DNA of 64,000 nt from the NCBI GenBank assembly GCA_000711775.1, contig ARYC01017621.1, positions 1 through 64,000 on the forward strand, read 5' to 3'. A program made the position numbers and the translations under genes. Numbering within the stretch: position 1 is the stretch's first letter; each line of letters opens with the position of its first letter. The notes under the pieces are model-generated. The model ran no database searches. It was given only the letters and a program-made list of their open reading frames with translations, and was not told the DNA's origin. Positions 37,503 to 47,883 of the stretch are shown here, one piece after another. This stretch comes from Oxytricha trifallax (lineage: Eukaryota > Ciliophora > Spirotrichea > Sporadotrichida > Oxytrichidae).

Positions 37503-37730
37503 CCTACAAAGCATTAGCTATCAATGTGCTTGACTCATAAGCTTGTGCATTTGATTAGCTGCGCGTTTACCTCCAACAATCCCAAATCTTTTTCTAAATT
37601 TAAGTACAAATTGATATTAAATTTTACTTATTATCCATTCATTACATGTTGGAGGTACTTAAACCCTATAAGTGGCAAGCCAATCAGTATTATTTATTAA
37701 TTGAAGATAGTTTAATGACATTTTATTGCT
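37503..37730. other. Putative internal eliminated sequence in uS11
   Basis: Non-homologous AT-rich insert between the two uS11 segments. ATGT occurs at 37499-37502 and again at 37731-37734, which could be the pointer repeat at which the segments would join. However, joining at ATGT leaves one extra base relative to the protein frame, so either the pointer is different or the copy is a pseudogene. Confidence 0.5.
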
Positions 37731-37953
37731 ATGTTTGCTGCCGAAGTTGTCAAGGTCCTTAAGCTAGTTGGTATTACGCTGTCCCATCAAGATGATAGTA
37801 AGAGGTGTTGAGAACAAGTCCCCAAGCCCTGAATCTCAATCAGCTCTAAGAGTCTTCGCTAGAAATGGACTTAAAATTGGGAGAATTGAGGATGTTATTC
37901 CTGTTCCAACCGATACAACCAGAAGAGACGGTGGTCGCAGAGGTAGAAGACTC
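37731..37953 (+). pseudogene. RPS14: Ribosomal protein uS11 (RPS14), second segment
   Basis: [16 protein letters not shown], then after a one-base shift [40 protein letters not shown] and [16 protein letters not shown], covering the C-terminal half of uS11 through its invariant GRRGRRL end. No TGA follows the last Leu: the frame runs on (LVLTQKQ...), so the natural stop has been lost or lies on another segment. The substitutions at normally strict positions (for instance the ATGG motif reduced to VRG) suggest a decaying paralogue or a germline copy that is not the one used. Confidence 0.85.
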
Positions 37954-38082
37954 TTAGTACTCACTTAAAAACAATATCTTTGCTTACAAATAATATTAAA
38001 TCATTAAGATTAATATTTATTATTTTTATTTCTCATATACCTTATGCACCTCTATTATTCACTCATATTTATTTTTCTTAAA

Positions 38083-38980
38083 TGTAGCTAGTAGCTCCCT
38101 AGCAAACAATAAATTCGATTAAATTTTGGAGTCTTTCTCTAAAATCGAGGAAGACTCCCCTTTCTAAGAGGATACAACTGACTTTGAAATATACTTTGAT
38201 AAGTACACTTTATTGGAGCGTTTATCACATTTAAAAGAAGACAACCTTTTTTTATCTAATAAACTGAGTGTAAGAACATGAGCAAGAACTTTAAAGAATA
38301 AAGAAGCATATTGAGTCAAAATCAATATGAAAGAAAGTTAAATGGTTGATGTGCAATCCAATATAGGTATGTTTATTTAAGTCAAAAATGCGATGTAAAA
38401 TAAGCAAAGTTTCTTTGATTCAAATACTTGAATCAAGCGTAAATCAAATAATAAGACAAATACTTTGAATGCTAAAAATGTGGTTAATCTATTCTTAAAT
38501 ATGGGAAGTAGCAGTGATAGAAACAAAGCCTTAATAAAGTTTCAATAAATGATTTCCTGTTAAAAAGAATAAATCATTAAGCTAGGGTCATTAATTTCCT
38601 CAATTCTTGAGAAGGTAGGTAACTTAAAATAAAGCAAAAGAAAACTTGTTGAAATTTTCCCTTAAATTAATTAAGCAAGAGGACTATTGGGATAAACTAG
38701 AAATGCTCATCGAAGCCAAGGAACATATTTGAAATGGTCCTAAAAGAAGAGTTTTAGAAAAGAGAGAATAAGAACTGCACAATTAAAGAAAAGCAGAGAG
38801 AATAGAGAGAAAGAAGGTTCAAGAATAATTGCAGGAAAAAAGGAAAACTAAGAACATGGCAAGAATAAAGAAGCAAAATGAGTTTAAGATATTTCAAGGT
38901 AAGAGAAACATGCAAGAGCAAGGCAAACAGAATTAATGACAAAGTAAAGGAATGAAGTAAAGACAAGTGAAGAGATTATA
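38083..38980 (+). pseudogene. Coiled-coil protein gene, unknown, degenerate
   Basis: Protein-like frames follow each other: NNKFDQILESFSKIEEDSPF and onward through YLLERLSHL-like helix to a TGA near 38280; then MVDVQSNIGMFIQVKNAMQN, VVNLFLNMGSSSDRNKALIK; then IKQEDYWDKLEMLIEAKEHI and a long highly charged helix (KAERIERKKVQEQLQEKRKT). At least three in-frame TGA codons and one or two frameshifts break it. The last ~100 residues would form a coiled coil. Family not recognised. TBE B starts 400 bp downstream. Confidence 0.5.
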
Positions 38981-39458
38981 GATCAGTTTAGATAAAATAT
39001 AATAAAATTAAATAAGAATATACGTGATGTATTTTTATGTTTATTTTGGGAATCAAGTCTTTGAGGAGTGGATCTAACAAAATACATTTAATAGCTTAAT
39101 AATTATCAATTAAACATTTATAAGCTTAATATAAGCTTTATTAATAATAATTTATCGTTTAATTTAATTAAGATCACAACTTTATATTTGTTTTATTTGA
39201 AAACTCAAGAAATCTACCACTAATCTAACAGTGACTTTGCAAAATTACGTCTCCATCCAGATAGATTATAAAATAATTTAAATGCGAATCCTTGGATGAA
39301 CAATTCAATTAAGTTGAATGAGAAGTATATGAACCCCAATTTCTCTCATGATACTGTTGATTTTCTATTGCTTGATTCAAAACCCCAAAACCCCTTAATG
39401 AGGTTTATAAGTGCTTTGATTTGTAGGGAATTTGTTAGGGGTTGGGGTTATTAATTAA

Positions 39459-40513
39459 ATGAGAGACTAAAATAGCAAGCTTTTGGGGTCTATTTATGAT
39501 GAAGAGTATATAGATTTAGTGTTTAAACTGCGTTATGGATGTGATATTTATAGAGAATAAGTCAAACCAGTACTGAAACTATAAGTCTATTGCACTGCTC
39601 TTAAAGCGTAGTCCATCATCTGTTCGCTCTCACTGCTTGAAAGCAGTGTAATTAAAGCAATAATAGCTGAATTTTTAGCCTAAGAGGAAATCAAAGTTTC
39701 TATAGAAGCATAATCTTATTAATGAAAAAACTTTGAAGTATTGGGATCACTTCTCTCTCGACTAACGAGCTACTATGTTTCACCGCCAGTTCCCTGAGTT
39801 GAAGATGCTTAGTCTATAGCAAACATTTATAAACGAAATGGTATCTCTTACAAAGGTGTGAATCGTATCAAGAGAGTAATTGATTTCACTCTGCCATTTA
39901 CAACAACAAATTAAATTATATTTATAATTAAATGCAGAGAGCCTAATAGAATAATATTAAGTTTATGCATGCTGACGAGGCTGTATTTACATTCAAAACT
40001 TTCATCTAGAAGTCTTGGTATAAGAGGCATAGCAACATAGAAGTATATGACTAGAAAGTCAAGGTATAAACAATGGCAATTCTTGGAGGTATTAGCGAGG
40101 ATGCTGGTTTAGAAACTTATGTTATTCATCCTCGCTCTATTAATATAGAGCAGTATATAAAGTTCTTAGAACAGCTTAGAGAGAAGTACCCTGAATAAAA
40201 GATTATACTTTTTGTTGATAATCTTTCTGTTCATAAGACTAAAGATACAAGGAAGAGTTATGAACAACTTAGAATAACACCAGTGTTCAACGTACCTTAC
40301 AGTCCATAGTTTAATGGAATTGAGTTCTACTGGGGTATTTTAAAAGGTCATTACAAGAATCTGCTATACCACTTGATGCATGACCTACCTATCGATACAG
40401 TAGACTTTATTAAAAGCTCAGCGAAGAGAGTAGATAAAAATTTATTAGCTCAAAAGTGTGCTAAAGAAGGGAGAGTGAATGTATATAAATAAGTTTTGTT
40501 GTTAAGTTAATGA
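39459..40513 (+). pseudogene. TBE transposase (B copy), DD34E, two or three frameshifts
   Basis: Start MRDQNSKLLGSIYDEEYIDL at 39459 agrees with the start in A. Frameshifts near 39592 and 39860, and one between about 39905 and 39960, break the N-terminal half. The catalytic half from about 39960 to the TGA at 40511-40513 is open: MHADEAVFTFKTF (first Asp), ILFVDNLSVHKTKDT (second As p), SPQFNGIEFYWGIL (Glu), with 34 residues between the second Asp and Glu. This is the Tc1/mariner-IS630 DDE fold. In Oxytricha, TBE transposases are expressed from the germline genome during development and have been implicated in DNA elimination. The 22 kDa gene converges from the other side, 10 bp away. Confidence 0.92.
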
Positions 40514-40522
40514 ATATATAAG

Positions 40523-41302
40523 TCACATTTAAAATCTTTAGAGGGAGCTGGCTTCTCTTTCTTTTCTTCTACTCTTACTTCCCTCCACCAAAGTTTCTTC
40601 TCTTACTGCCAGCTCCAGCATCTATGTTCATTGACTCTGGAGGCTAAATATTTGAATAAGTCTCTTGCTAACTTCATACTTTGTCTGCGACTTTCGCTCT
40701 GTGAAGCTTGCTCTATTCCTTCATCAAGAAGATGCCAGTACAGATTTTTCTAAAGAGTTAAGCTTGAAATCTTACTTGAAATATAAGGGTGCTTCTGCAG
40801 CTCTGATAGCCAGCTCTCACTTATCTTGATCCTTGTTTGTCCTTATCTTCTGAAGATGCTGTACCTTTTCTTATGAGATTCTTGAATAATTTCTTTCAAG
40901 TAATCACCTTTGACTGTTGCAAGCATGCCAAAGAAATAGTTTCTTTCAGGTAGTTTATTTGACAACTACTTCTTAGTAGGCAGGTACTGCGAAACCTCTG
41001 TGTCGTTCATAGCATCATCATATAAGTTAGTCACTGAAATCTCTGGATAGTTTGGAATCTCTGCAAAACTTTACATCTTAAGTTTTCAATGCTTTCTTCT
41101 CTTCGCAGAGTATGGCTCTTAGGAATGAAATTTTAGTACCTTCCATCGTTGGCAGGAACAAATCAACTACATAATCAAAATTAGCCACTTAGAGTTCATT
41201 ACCTTGCTGCACCAGGTAGCGATGCAAATCCTCCTTGCTTCTAAATCTTTGAATCAATTCTTGTGCTTGCACTCTTTTCATTGCATCATTCATTGACTCC
41301 AT
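40523..41302 (-). pseudogene. TBE 22 kDa protein (B copy)
   Basis: Starts MESMNDAMKRVQAQELIQRF at 41302; the same start occurs in C. It continues KEDLHRYLVQQ, VVDLFLPTMEGTKISFLRAI, and after one frameshift (about 41050) EIPNYPEISVTNLYDDAM, LPERNYFFGMLATVKGDYLK and SHKKRYSIFRR. Further small shifts near the end spoil the last third (conserved MNIDAGAG-like tail, then a basic KKKEKEKP end). No known domain is visible; the conserved features are the FLP..EGTKISFL and VTNLYDDAM motifs. Confidence 0.85.
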
Positions 41303-41379
41303 CTTGTTTACAGATCCAAGAAATGATATTCAAATTTAAGTTTATTGATTTCAATTATATACCTCTGTAAAACTTATTA

Positions 41380-41500
41380 TTAAATATGGCATCCTATAGG
41401 AGGTCAACCTCTAAGAAGGATATGGAGAAAGTTTTGAGAACTGGTTTCAAACTTGAGAGATTGATATCAATTTCTACTGTTATAGTTCCATATTTTTAAA
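41380..41500 (+). other. Conserved block upstream of TBE kinase (B copy)
   Basis: Equivalent of the blocks in A, C and E: MASYRRSTSKKDMEKVLRTG in one frame, GILQEVNLQEGYGESFENWF in the other. In B it is separated from the kinase gene by the palindromic insertion and about 500 bp of AT-rich sequence. Confidence 0.45.
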
Positions 41501-41611
41501 TTTAAATTGGCACGTACTTAATTAGGAGCAGCTCCTAAATGCTAGTAAAGTGAATAAGTTTAAATAAGAATGATGATTAGAATCAAATGCAAAGTATTTA
41601 CAGTTAGAGCA

Positions 41612-41848
41612 TCAATATGGAGTCTTCAATAGTCTTAATTCCACTGTCTTCTTCCTCTATTTATTCTTGATCATCAACTTCTGTAGCCATTGAAACATCG
41701 AAAGATATTCACGTTGAGACACTGATCTTCCTGGTGTAAAAAATAGCAGACCTGGAGATGCTGTAGCTGCAACCTCGTCCACTTCTCTGTCCAACACTGT
41801 CTTGCTGGAGATGCTGTTGGCCTTAGTGGTTCCAAACTGTTTAGCCAA
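41612..41848 (-). CDS. 78-residue ORF, left arm copy
   Basis: MAKQFGTTKANSISSKTVLD..., with TAG read as Gln the frame continues past the short standard-code version to a TGA, giving 78 residues ending in a basic KKTVELRLLKTPY tail. Composition is richer in G+C than the surrounding DNA and the two arm copies differ by few bases, at least one of them an amino acid change (D versus N at residue 20). No family recognised. Confidence 0.5.
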
Positions 41849-42054
41849 AATTTTTGAAATTTGTGATGTTTAATAAATTAAAATTAGCACAGTCTTAATT
41901 AAAATATATTATCTCAAAATTAATTAAGACTTCTCTGATTACTTTTCCTTATAAATTAAACCAATTAGTCGAAATTTTAATCTTTGATCATTAAAACTTA
42001 AAAAGTTTTAATTTGTTAATTTTAATTTATTAAACATCACAAATTTCAAAAATT

Positions 42055-42291
42055 TTGGCTAAACAGTTTGGAACCACTAAGGCCAACAGCATCTCCAGCA
42101 AGACAGTGTTGAACAGAGAAGTGGACGAGGTTGCAGCTACAGCATCTCCAGGTCTGCTATTTTTTACACCAGGAAGATCAGTGTCTCAACGTGAATATCT
42201 TTCGATGTTTCAATGGCTACAGAAGTTGATGATCAAGAATAAATAGAGGAAGAAGACAGTGGAATTAAGACTATTGAAGACTCCATATTGA
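42055..42291 (+). CDS. 78-residue ORF, right arm copy
   Basis: Mirror copy of the previous ORF, ATG at 42055 and TGA at 42289-42291. Middle part EVDEVAATASPGLLFFTPGR. That an open frame with coding-like composition is kept in both arms suggests that the palindrome captured a gene fragment, or that the ORF matters to the element. Confidence 0.5.
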
Positions 42292-42359
42292 TGCTCTAAC
42301 TGTAAATACTTTGCATTTGATTCTAATCATCATTCTTATTTAAACTTAATCACTTTACT

Positions 42360-42846
42360 TAATTAGGAGCATTAATTAAAGCTAGTACTTAATTAGGAGC
42401 ACCCTAATTTTAATCATAAAATCACAAAATACCTCCTAAAGCAGTACGTACTAATTAGGTGCACCTCCTAAATCGGTACGTACTATAATCAACTTATTAT
42501 TGATAGTAAAAATGGTTACTTTATCCCCCAATTTTAGAGCTGGTTCGTCTCTTACTGCTCATTTTTCTTGGCTAATACTCTAAAAACCTCCCTTCAAACT
42601 TATAGGGTTGCCTTGCTCTCTTATGAGCTCTGAGTTATAGAAGCAGTTTTATAATTTTAAATTCAAATTTAAATATGAGCGCTAACATTTTAAGAAAAAC
42701 AATAGCACTTCCATCAAACTAAATTAGACTTACCTTTGGCAGCAAATAAAAAGTGTGATAGCTGCAAGATGATATCTCATTAAGAACTACCAGACCTATC
42801 ACTTGAGGTCTCTGTAATTAAAATTGAAATTAATAATAGAAAATAA
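42360..42846. other. Leader of TBE B kinase gene, repeats only
   Basis: Contains repeated words CTTAATTAGGAGCA and GGTACGTACTA (42386-42490), then a short frame near 42600-42720. No gene assigned. Confidence 0.4.
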
Positions 42847-44121
42847 ATGGCAAACAAGTGTGTGGGAGACAGAGAGGAGGAGAAAGGTATTAATGAAATT
42901 CCTATACAAACTGAAGAAGTTGAAGTATATTTTTGTGAGCTGTGTGAGAGAGATTTTGCTCATAAATCAAGTTAGTATAGACATATGAAGGAGCATAGAG
43001 AAGTCAAGCTTACTGTATACTTAAAGCATGACAAAATCGATGGGAAGTATGATTGCTTTGAGTGCCATAAGCAGTACTCTCATACAAGAGACTTGAAGAA
43101 ACATCTTTTAAAAGCTCACTAAAAAGACATAGAAATTGAAAAGCATGAAGTTGAGTTCAAGCTTCTCAATAAAATAAAATCGAGGGAATATTCTAAAATG
43201 GCAGTGTCTGAATAAGCTTGTGAGTTAGAGTGCTTAAAGAAGGGACACAACCAACTAACCTCTGAAATCACAAAAATCATGATCAAAATTCAATACAAGA
43301 AAATACCAGTTCTTGCGTAGATAGATTAATATACTTCTCTTTAAAGTTATCTAATTCTTGAGGACTCCTTTGATAAGAAAATTATCAATGATCATCAATA
43401 TGCTTACAAGGTTTATCCTTTCAACTATCTCTTAAGTGATGATAAGTATTAGATGGAGTTTACTAACGAGTATCAAGTATTCACTCAAGCAAAATTTTAA
43501 GAGTGTAAGTACTTAATCAAGCTAGATGCTGTTCTACTACCCAAGGATCATGTTGCTTTCAGACTCCCACTCTATGAAATGACCCTCAGAGATTTCATTA
43601 GTGATCATAGGAATCATAAGTAGCTTGCTTTGATAGTAACTTAAACCTTAGAAGGCATAAGAGAGTTACATAAGTTAGGCTTTGGTCACAGAGATTTGAA
43701 GCCTGAGAATATTATGATAAACTTCTCTCCTGTAAGAGTGACAATCATTGACTTCAACAGAGCATTAAGGGTAGAAGTATCAAGGCTTTGAAGTGTAATG
43801 GGAACTCTAGCCTATTATCCAGAAAGAGACTGGAGAGACGGGGACTTTCAATGGGATTTGTGGGCAATGGCAGCAATAATAATAGAATGCGATATGCCTC
43901 GCAACGATTATTACTCAACAAGGTGTGAAAAAGATGCGAAGCAAAGAATAAAGCAATTTATAGATAAAACAAGAGTATCTCAAGCGATGAAATAGATGGC
44001 AGAGTAGGTAATAATTAAGCCTAACCACCGATCAGACATATCGATAGAGCAAATAGAATAGTGGTTGAGTAAAATAAACTACAGACCTCTTCAACATGAT
44101 CCAAAAGTGCATTTTGAGTGA
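42847..44121 (+). CDS. TBE zinc-finger/protein-kinase gene (57 kDa type), one internal TGA
   Basis: One frame of 425 codons from ATG to TGA without any frameshift, using TAA/TAG as Gln. Two C2H2 fingers: C30, C33, H46, H50 and C70, C73, H86, H91. Then a kinase-like domain: AYKVYPF (ATP-binding Lys), FTNEYQVF (helix C Glu), GHRDLKPENIMI with H281-R282-D283 as catalytic loop, and IIDFNRA at 301-307 where the usual DFG is DFN. GTLAYYPE stands for the activation segment end. A single TGA at codon 315 (43789-43791) interrupts the frame just after DFN, where other copies have Ala. The family is the third TBE protein, with zinc-finger and kinase domains. This is the best preserved copy in the window; the N-terminal block upstream may also belong to it. 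Confidence 0.93.
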
Positions 44122-44299
44122 ATAAATTAAATACATTTACTATATATTTCACATTAAAACCTATTAAAAACCACAACCCCAAACAAATTCCCTACAAATC
44201 AAAGCACTTATAAACCTCATTAAGGGGTTTTGGGTTTTGATTGCTAGAATGAGAGCTTGAATGATTTACTGTTCATAGAAAGAACATTCTGATCAATCA

Positions 44300-44605
44300 A
44301 TGATGATTGAAAGCACCTAGCCTCTTATAGAATAAACAGATGTGGCATCCACTTACCATTATCAAGCTCTGAAATGTGATAAATAGAATGATATAATGAG
44401 AGATAAAAGAATTAAGCCAATCTTTGTCAAGTATGAGAATCAACCAGTCCATAAGCGCATTCTTTTTAGCCGTTAAAGATTTGCAGAAGGATAAAAGAAA
44501 ATAGATACAAGCCGTTGATAGAGCTACTAGCACCTTAAAATTTTCAAGGAGAGGTTTGAGAAATATGAAATTGAAGAGATAGAAATAGAAATATATAAGT
44601 AATAA
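44300..44605 (+). pseudogene. Short basic coding trace, unknown
   Basis: MMIESTQPLIEQTDVAST..., RIKPIFVKYENQPVHKRILF up to a TGA at 44516-44518, followed in another frame by HLKIFKERFEKYEIEEIEIE. Protein-like and free of low complexity, beginning 60 bp after the end of TBE B. Possibly a fragment of a gene interrupted by TBE B; family not recognised. Confidence 0.4.
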
Positions 44606-45858
44606 AAATCAATAAAATATTTAATACTTCTTCGATCCTTGCAATCTCAGATTTAACTAGATTCAATTAAGTTTATCTGATAGCCAACAAATCATCAGAT
44701 TTGTATCATAAAAATTCCTTTCGATATTAAATTAATGTGACTAAAATCATATACACTAGAGGGAGTAAGCTTTTATTTCTGATGAAGCTCCATTTACTAA
44801 AAAACAAAATCAATATGATGGAGGAAAGAAAATATTGGTTAAAATTTAAAAATATTTTTTTATAACAATTTAATTTAAAGTATCTATTAGATTTTAACTG
44901 GGTTACATATTTATTATAATTAAAAAGAATTATTTTTAGTTAAATTTATTTTTACTCAAATTAAACTCCGAGATAGTATATAAAGTCATATTAAATATAA
45001 TAACTTCCTTAATTTTGGTAATTAATCAATTAATTAATTTTAGAATAATATCAAAACTATTACCAACATAAATTTAATAAAAGAATTATGAATATAAAAT
45101 TAAAGCCCCTTTTCCTCATCACTCATCCAAGGTGAACTCGAAGAAATTGTCTGATATAAATCTTATGTTCAATCATTAAAAAAGTAAGATGTAGAGTTGA
45201 AATTCTCTGATTAGCTAATGACAAAACTTATACACTTAATTTACTCAAGCAAAACTCATCTTCTGCTTTTGAATAATCCTATCCTCCTTTCTAACTTGAT
45301 TCTGTTTTTAAAAAACTAATTGTGATAATAATGTGGACAGCACTTAGGACATAGATGAAACGACTATGGACTGCGACATTATTATCGAAGAGTACCTTTG
45401 AACTATTCGAAATTTCCAGACTAATATTGAAAGTGCAAAAATTTTTAAGATGGAGGCATTCCAATCTTTGAGAATGATCTTTTTGAGTTATTTTCATAAA
45501 TTCTCTGGTTTAATTTCTACATTTGTTTGATTTTATTGACTTATTGTATTGATACTTTTGTTCCGAACGAGGTCTGACCCTCTATCCCATCCCTCTCCCA
45601 CCCCAAAATACCCCCCCACCCCCATAAAATTATCCAATTTTATATGGAAATTGATATTACCAAGGTCTAAATCAACTTACTTCATGACCTATCATCATCA
45701 TAGTGTGATGATGATATATATATATTTATAAATAAAATCATATTAAAACAATTAAATAAACTTTACATTAAATTATAGTAGAATTTTTATTTCTAATTTT
45801 TATTGATCACCATTTATAAAATTTTTATTAAAATTTTTTTATTTCATAAATCAACTTC
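44606..45858. other. Spacer with C-rich block and hairpin
   Basis: Mostly AT-rich. A C-rich block at 45569-45628 (CCCTCTCCCACCCC, CCCCCCCACCCCC) would put G-quadruplex tracts on the minus strand. A hairpin of the form TCATCATCA...TGATGATGA follows at about 45685-45709. Weak protein-like minus-strand trace 45291-45497 is not convincing. Confidence 0.5.
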
Positions 45859-46129
45859 ATTCAGCATAATAATGAAAAATAGTCTTAATAATTTTTTTTT
45901 CTTTTTTTCCTTTACTTTTTTTAAAATTTTTTTTCTATTATTGCTAAAATAGAATTGAATTGAAAGGAGAAATTGAAAAATAAATAAATAATTTAAATAT
46001 CAAGTATTTCTAACTGCCACTAATTTGTCGTCTTATAGATCTAATTTGGTTTATGTGACTTACCGTTATGTTACTAAGTGTTTCGGTTACATTATTACTG
46101 GATTGACTTTCAAATGTTTGGAAAAAGTC

Positions 46130-46333
46130 ATTTGACAGATTTGACATTAGGATATTGTGAAACTCCCATGTATTAAAGGGCGATTTGACAGGTTGACACA
46201 TTTGACAGAAGATATTGGTCAATTATCCGGATTTCAAATTTATACTTTTATTAATTATTATTATAAATCATATTTAATATTAAAAATATATTGTAAAATT
46301 TATAGTTGACACATTTGACAGCTGTCAAATCCA
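46130..46333 (-). promoter_or_regulatory. TGTCAA iterons, left terminal repeat
   Basis: Seven TGTCAA words on the minus strand (seen as TTGACA) at about 46132-46150, 46183-46209 and 46303-46324, plus one opposite copy that makes the palindrome TTTGACAGCTGTCAAA. Spacing mirrors the right repeat. Confidence 0.75.
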
Positions 46334-46387
46334 TAATCTTTAATTTGCACATAAGTAAAGTATATATATATGAATTTAAAATAATCA

Positions 46388-47724
46388 TTTAAATATTAAA
46401 ATTAATGGAGAAAGTGGTTGCTAATATTTTAATGAATTCATTCGCATCTTCAATTAAAAGTCTTACTTGACCATGAATTTTAGGCACATTCATATGTACT
46501 AAGCTGATTATCCTTACAGTGTTGAAAATTCTGCGCAAGTGGTTTAGCAGCTCAAGAACATAAATTAACGGATAGAGAATGTCTGCATACTTTAAGATCT
46601 CGAAAATAAGCGCAAATATATAGAGTTTGAGTGCTTTGCAAGCACAATAGGGCTTCACAGAAATCCATTTACTCAAGAGAAAAGCTTAGGAACAAAGATT
46701 CTCAAAAAACTTGGCATTGAGATAGTAACTGTAGAAGAAAAAAGCATTAAAGACATTCTAGCAAGGACTTAAAATGTTATACAAATAGGTGGTGATAGCG
46801 CAAAATTCAAATAACTGAAAAAATGTTATTGCATCTAAATCAAGATCATCATCCTTACAATCAAGCAAAACAAAAAAAGAGATGCTCGTAGAGTTTACAG
46901 ATCTTGTAAAGAAAGGAGATATTATAGATCTCTCTCAATATGTCAGGCAACACTGGAAAATCTCAAGTGATATAGTTATGATATCGGAGATTGAACCTAA
47001 ACAAAGGCAGCTGTTGAAGCTTCTTAGGGGAACTGGATTAATTTAGAGAAAGCTAATTCCAGTTGTAGAATCTTTGTAGAAATTTGTATTAAGAAACTAG
47101 CAGGAATACAACGATGCCTAACTTCTTGAATAATCTGAGTTGGAGGAACGGGGCTATGCTGATGCTCTCGATGCCTTGTATTAAGTTATTATCGCGAAGG
47201 AGAATGAGAAGAAATGCTGCGTCTGGCTTTATGGGGCTGCTGATACAGGAAAGACGTCGATAGTTAGGATGCTACAACAGATCTTTGTCTGTGATGTACT
47301 CTAGGAGGGTTAATCACATTTTAAGCTACAAGTAATGCCAATAGATTTCTAGTCCTAGATTGTACTGAATGAAAAGATGAACGACAAGCACTTTTTTCAG
47401 TCTGATAGAGTGGCTAAGATGAAACGCCTACTGGAGGGAAAAGGCTACTCAACTGAAACTAAATACGGAGAGGTAGCAATGGAGTATGTGGACTTATCAG
47501 TTGTCAGTAAAACAAATTCTATGCAATTGAAAAAGCAAAAGAAGATTGATCAGGAAGCATTCCAGTCAAGATGCCATTTGATTAATCTAAGCAATGTGAA
47601 GAAGCAAGTCGACAAGAAGCTATCATTCGACAATGCCCAGTTGGCCAAACATTTCATCCAAAACTTGAAATGGAAAGGACATAAGCTATATTCTCACAAG
47701 AAAGTGATATTAACAGAGAAGTGA
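46388..47724 (+). CDS. Rep-like protein with SF3 helicase domain, one frameshift
   Basis: Read with TAA/TAG as Gln. First part: frame open from about 46388, first ATG 46473, with MNFRHIHMYQADYPYS; HIH after a hydrophobic residue could be the HUH metal motif of a rolling-circle nuclease, followed by a helix, but no catalytic YxxK is evident, so nuclease function is unproven. A run of six A at 46818-46823 appears to hold one extra base; past it the second frame runs unbroken to TGA at 47722-47724. It contains KKCCVWLYGAADTGKTSIVR (Walker A), QIVLNEKMND (possible Walker B), GKGYSTETKYGE (possible B') and VDLSVVSKTN (motif C with its Asn), then QEAFQSRCHLINL, the spacing seen in SF3 Rep helicases. 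About 445 residues in all. The homopolymer shift might be a sequencing error. Confidence 0.75.
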
Positions 47725-47883
47725 GCACAATCATACAGAACCTAAATGATTAATGAAAACTTAAAAGTATATTTAGTTTTTAAACATACGCAATTAAAAC
47801 AAGTTATATTTATAAATGTCTACACTCTATGCAATTAATCATATATATATACTTTACTTATGTGCAAATTAAAGATTATGGAT

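Larger units (their letters stand above)
41544..42359. mobile_element. Palindromic insertion in TBE B with a 78-codon ORF in each arm
   Basis: Arms 41544-41886 and 42017-42359 (343 bp each) are near-perfect reverse complements around a 130 bp centre. Short direct repeats TACTTAATTAGGAGCA flank it (41515-41530 and 42356-42371), with one more at 42386-42401. Each arm holds the same ORF (see next entries). Not present at this place in A, C or E, so it is an insertion or a local inverted duplication. Confidence 0.85.
39378..44239. mobile_element. TBE B, complete telomere-bearing element
   Basis: Begins CAAAACCCCAAAACCCC at 39378 and ends GGGGTTTTGGGTTTTG at 44239, with ATT on both sides (39375-39377, 44240-44242) as target duplication. 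Subterminal inverted repeats share GAGGTTTATAAGTGCTTTGA and a second box of telomere-like GGGGTTGGGG further in. Gene order: transposase (+), 22 kDa (-), conserved kinase-upstream block (+), palindromic insertion (41544-42359), zinc-finger kinase (+). 4862 bp including the insertion. It is in opposite orientation to A, C and E. Confidence 0.96.

Noticed and set aside
38754..38966. 70-codon minus-strand ORF
   Set aside because: Antisense of the charged coiled-coil region on the plus strand.
46010..46222. 70-codon ORF identical to one at 47990-48202
   Set aside because: Identical only because both lie in the inverted terminal repeats of the Rep element; the frame runs through TGTCAA iterons and has no domain.
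46389..46676. 95-codon minus-strand ORF
   Set aside because: Antisense shadow of the Rep gene, whose plus-strand frame has helicase motifs further on.
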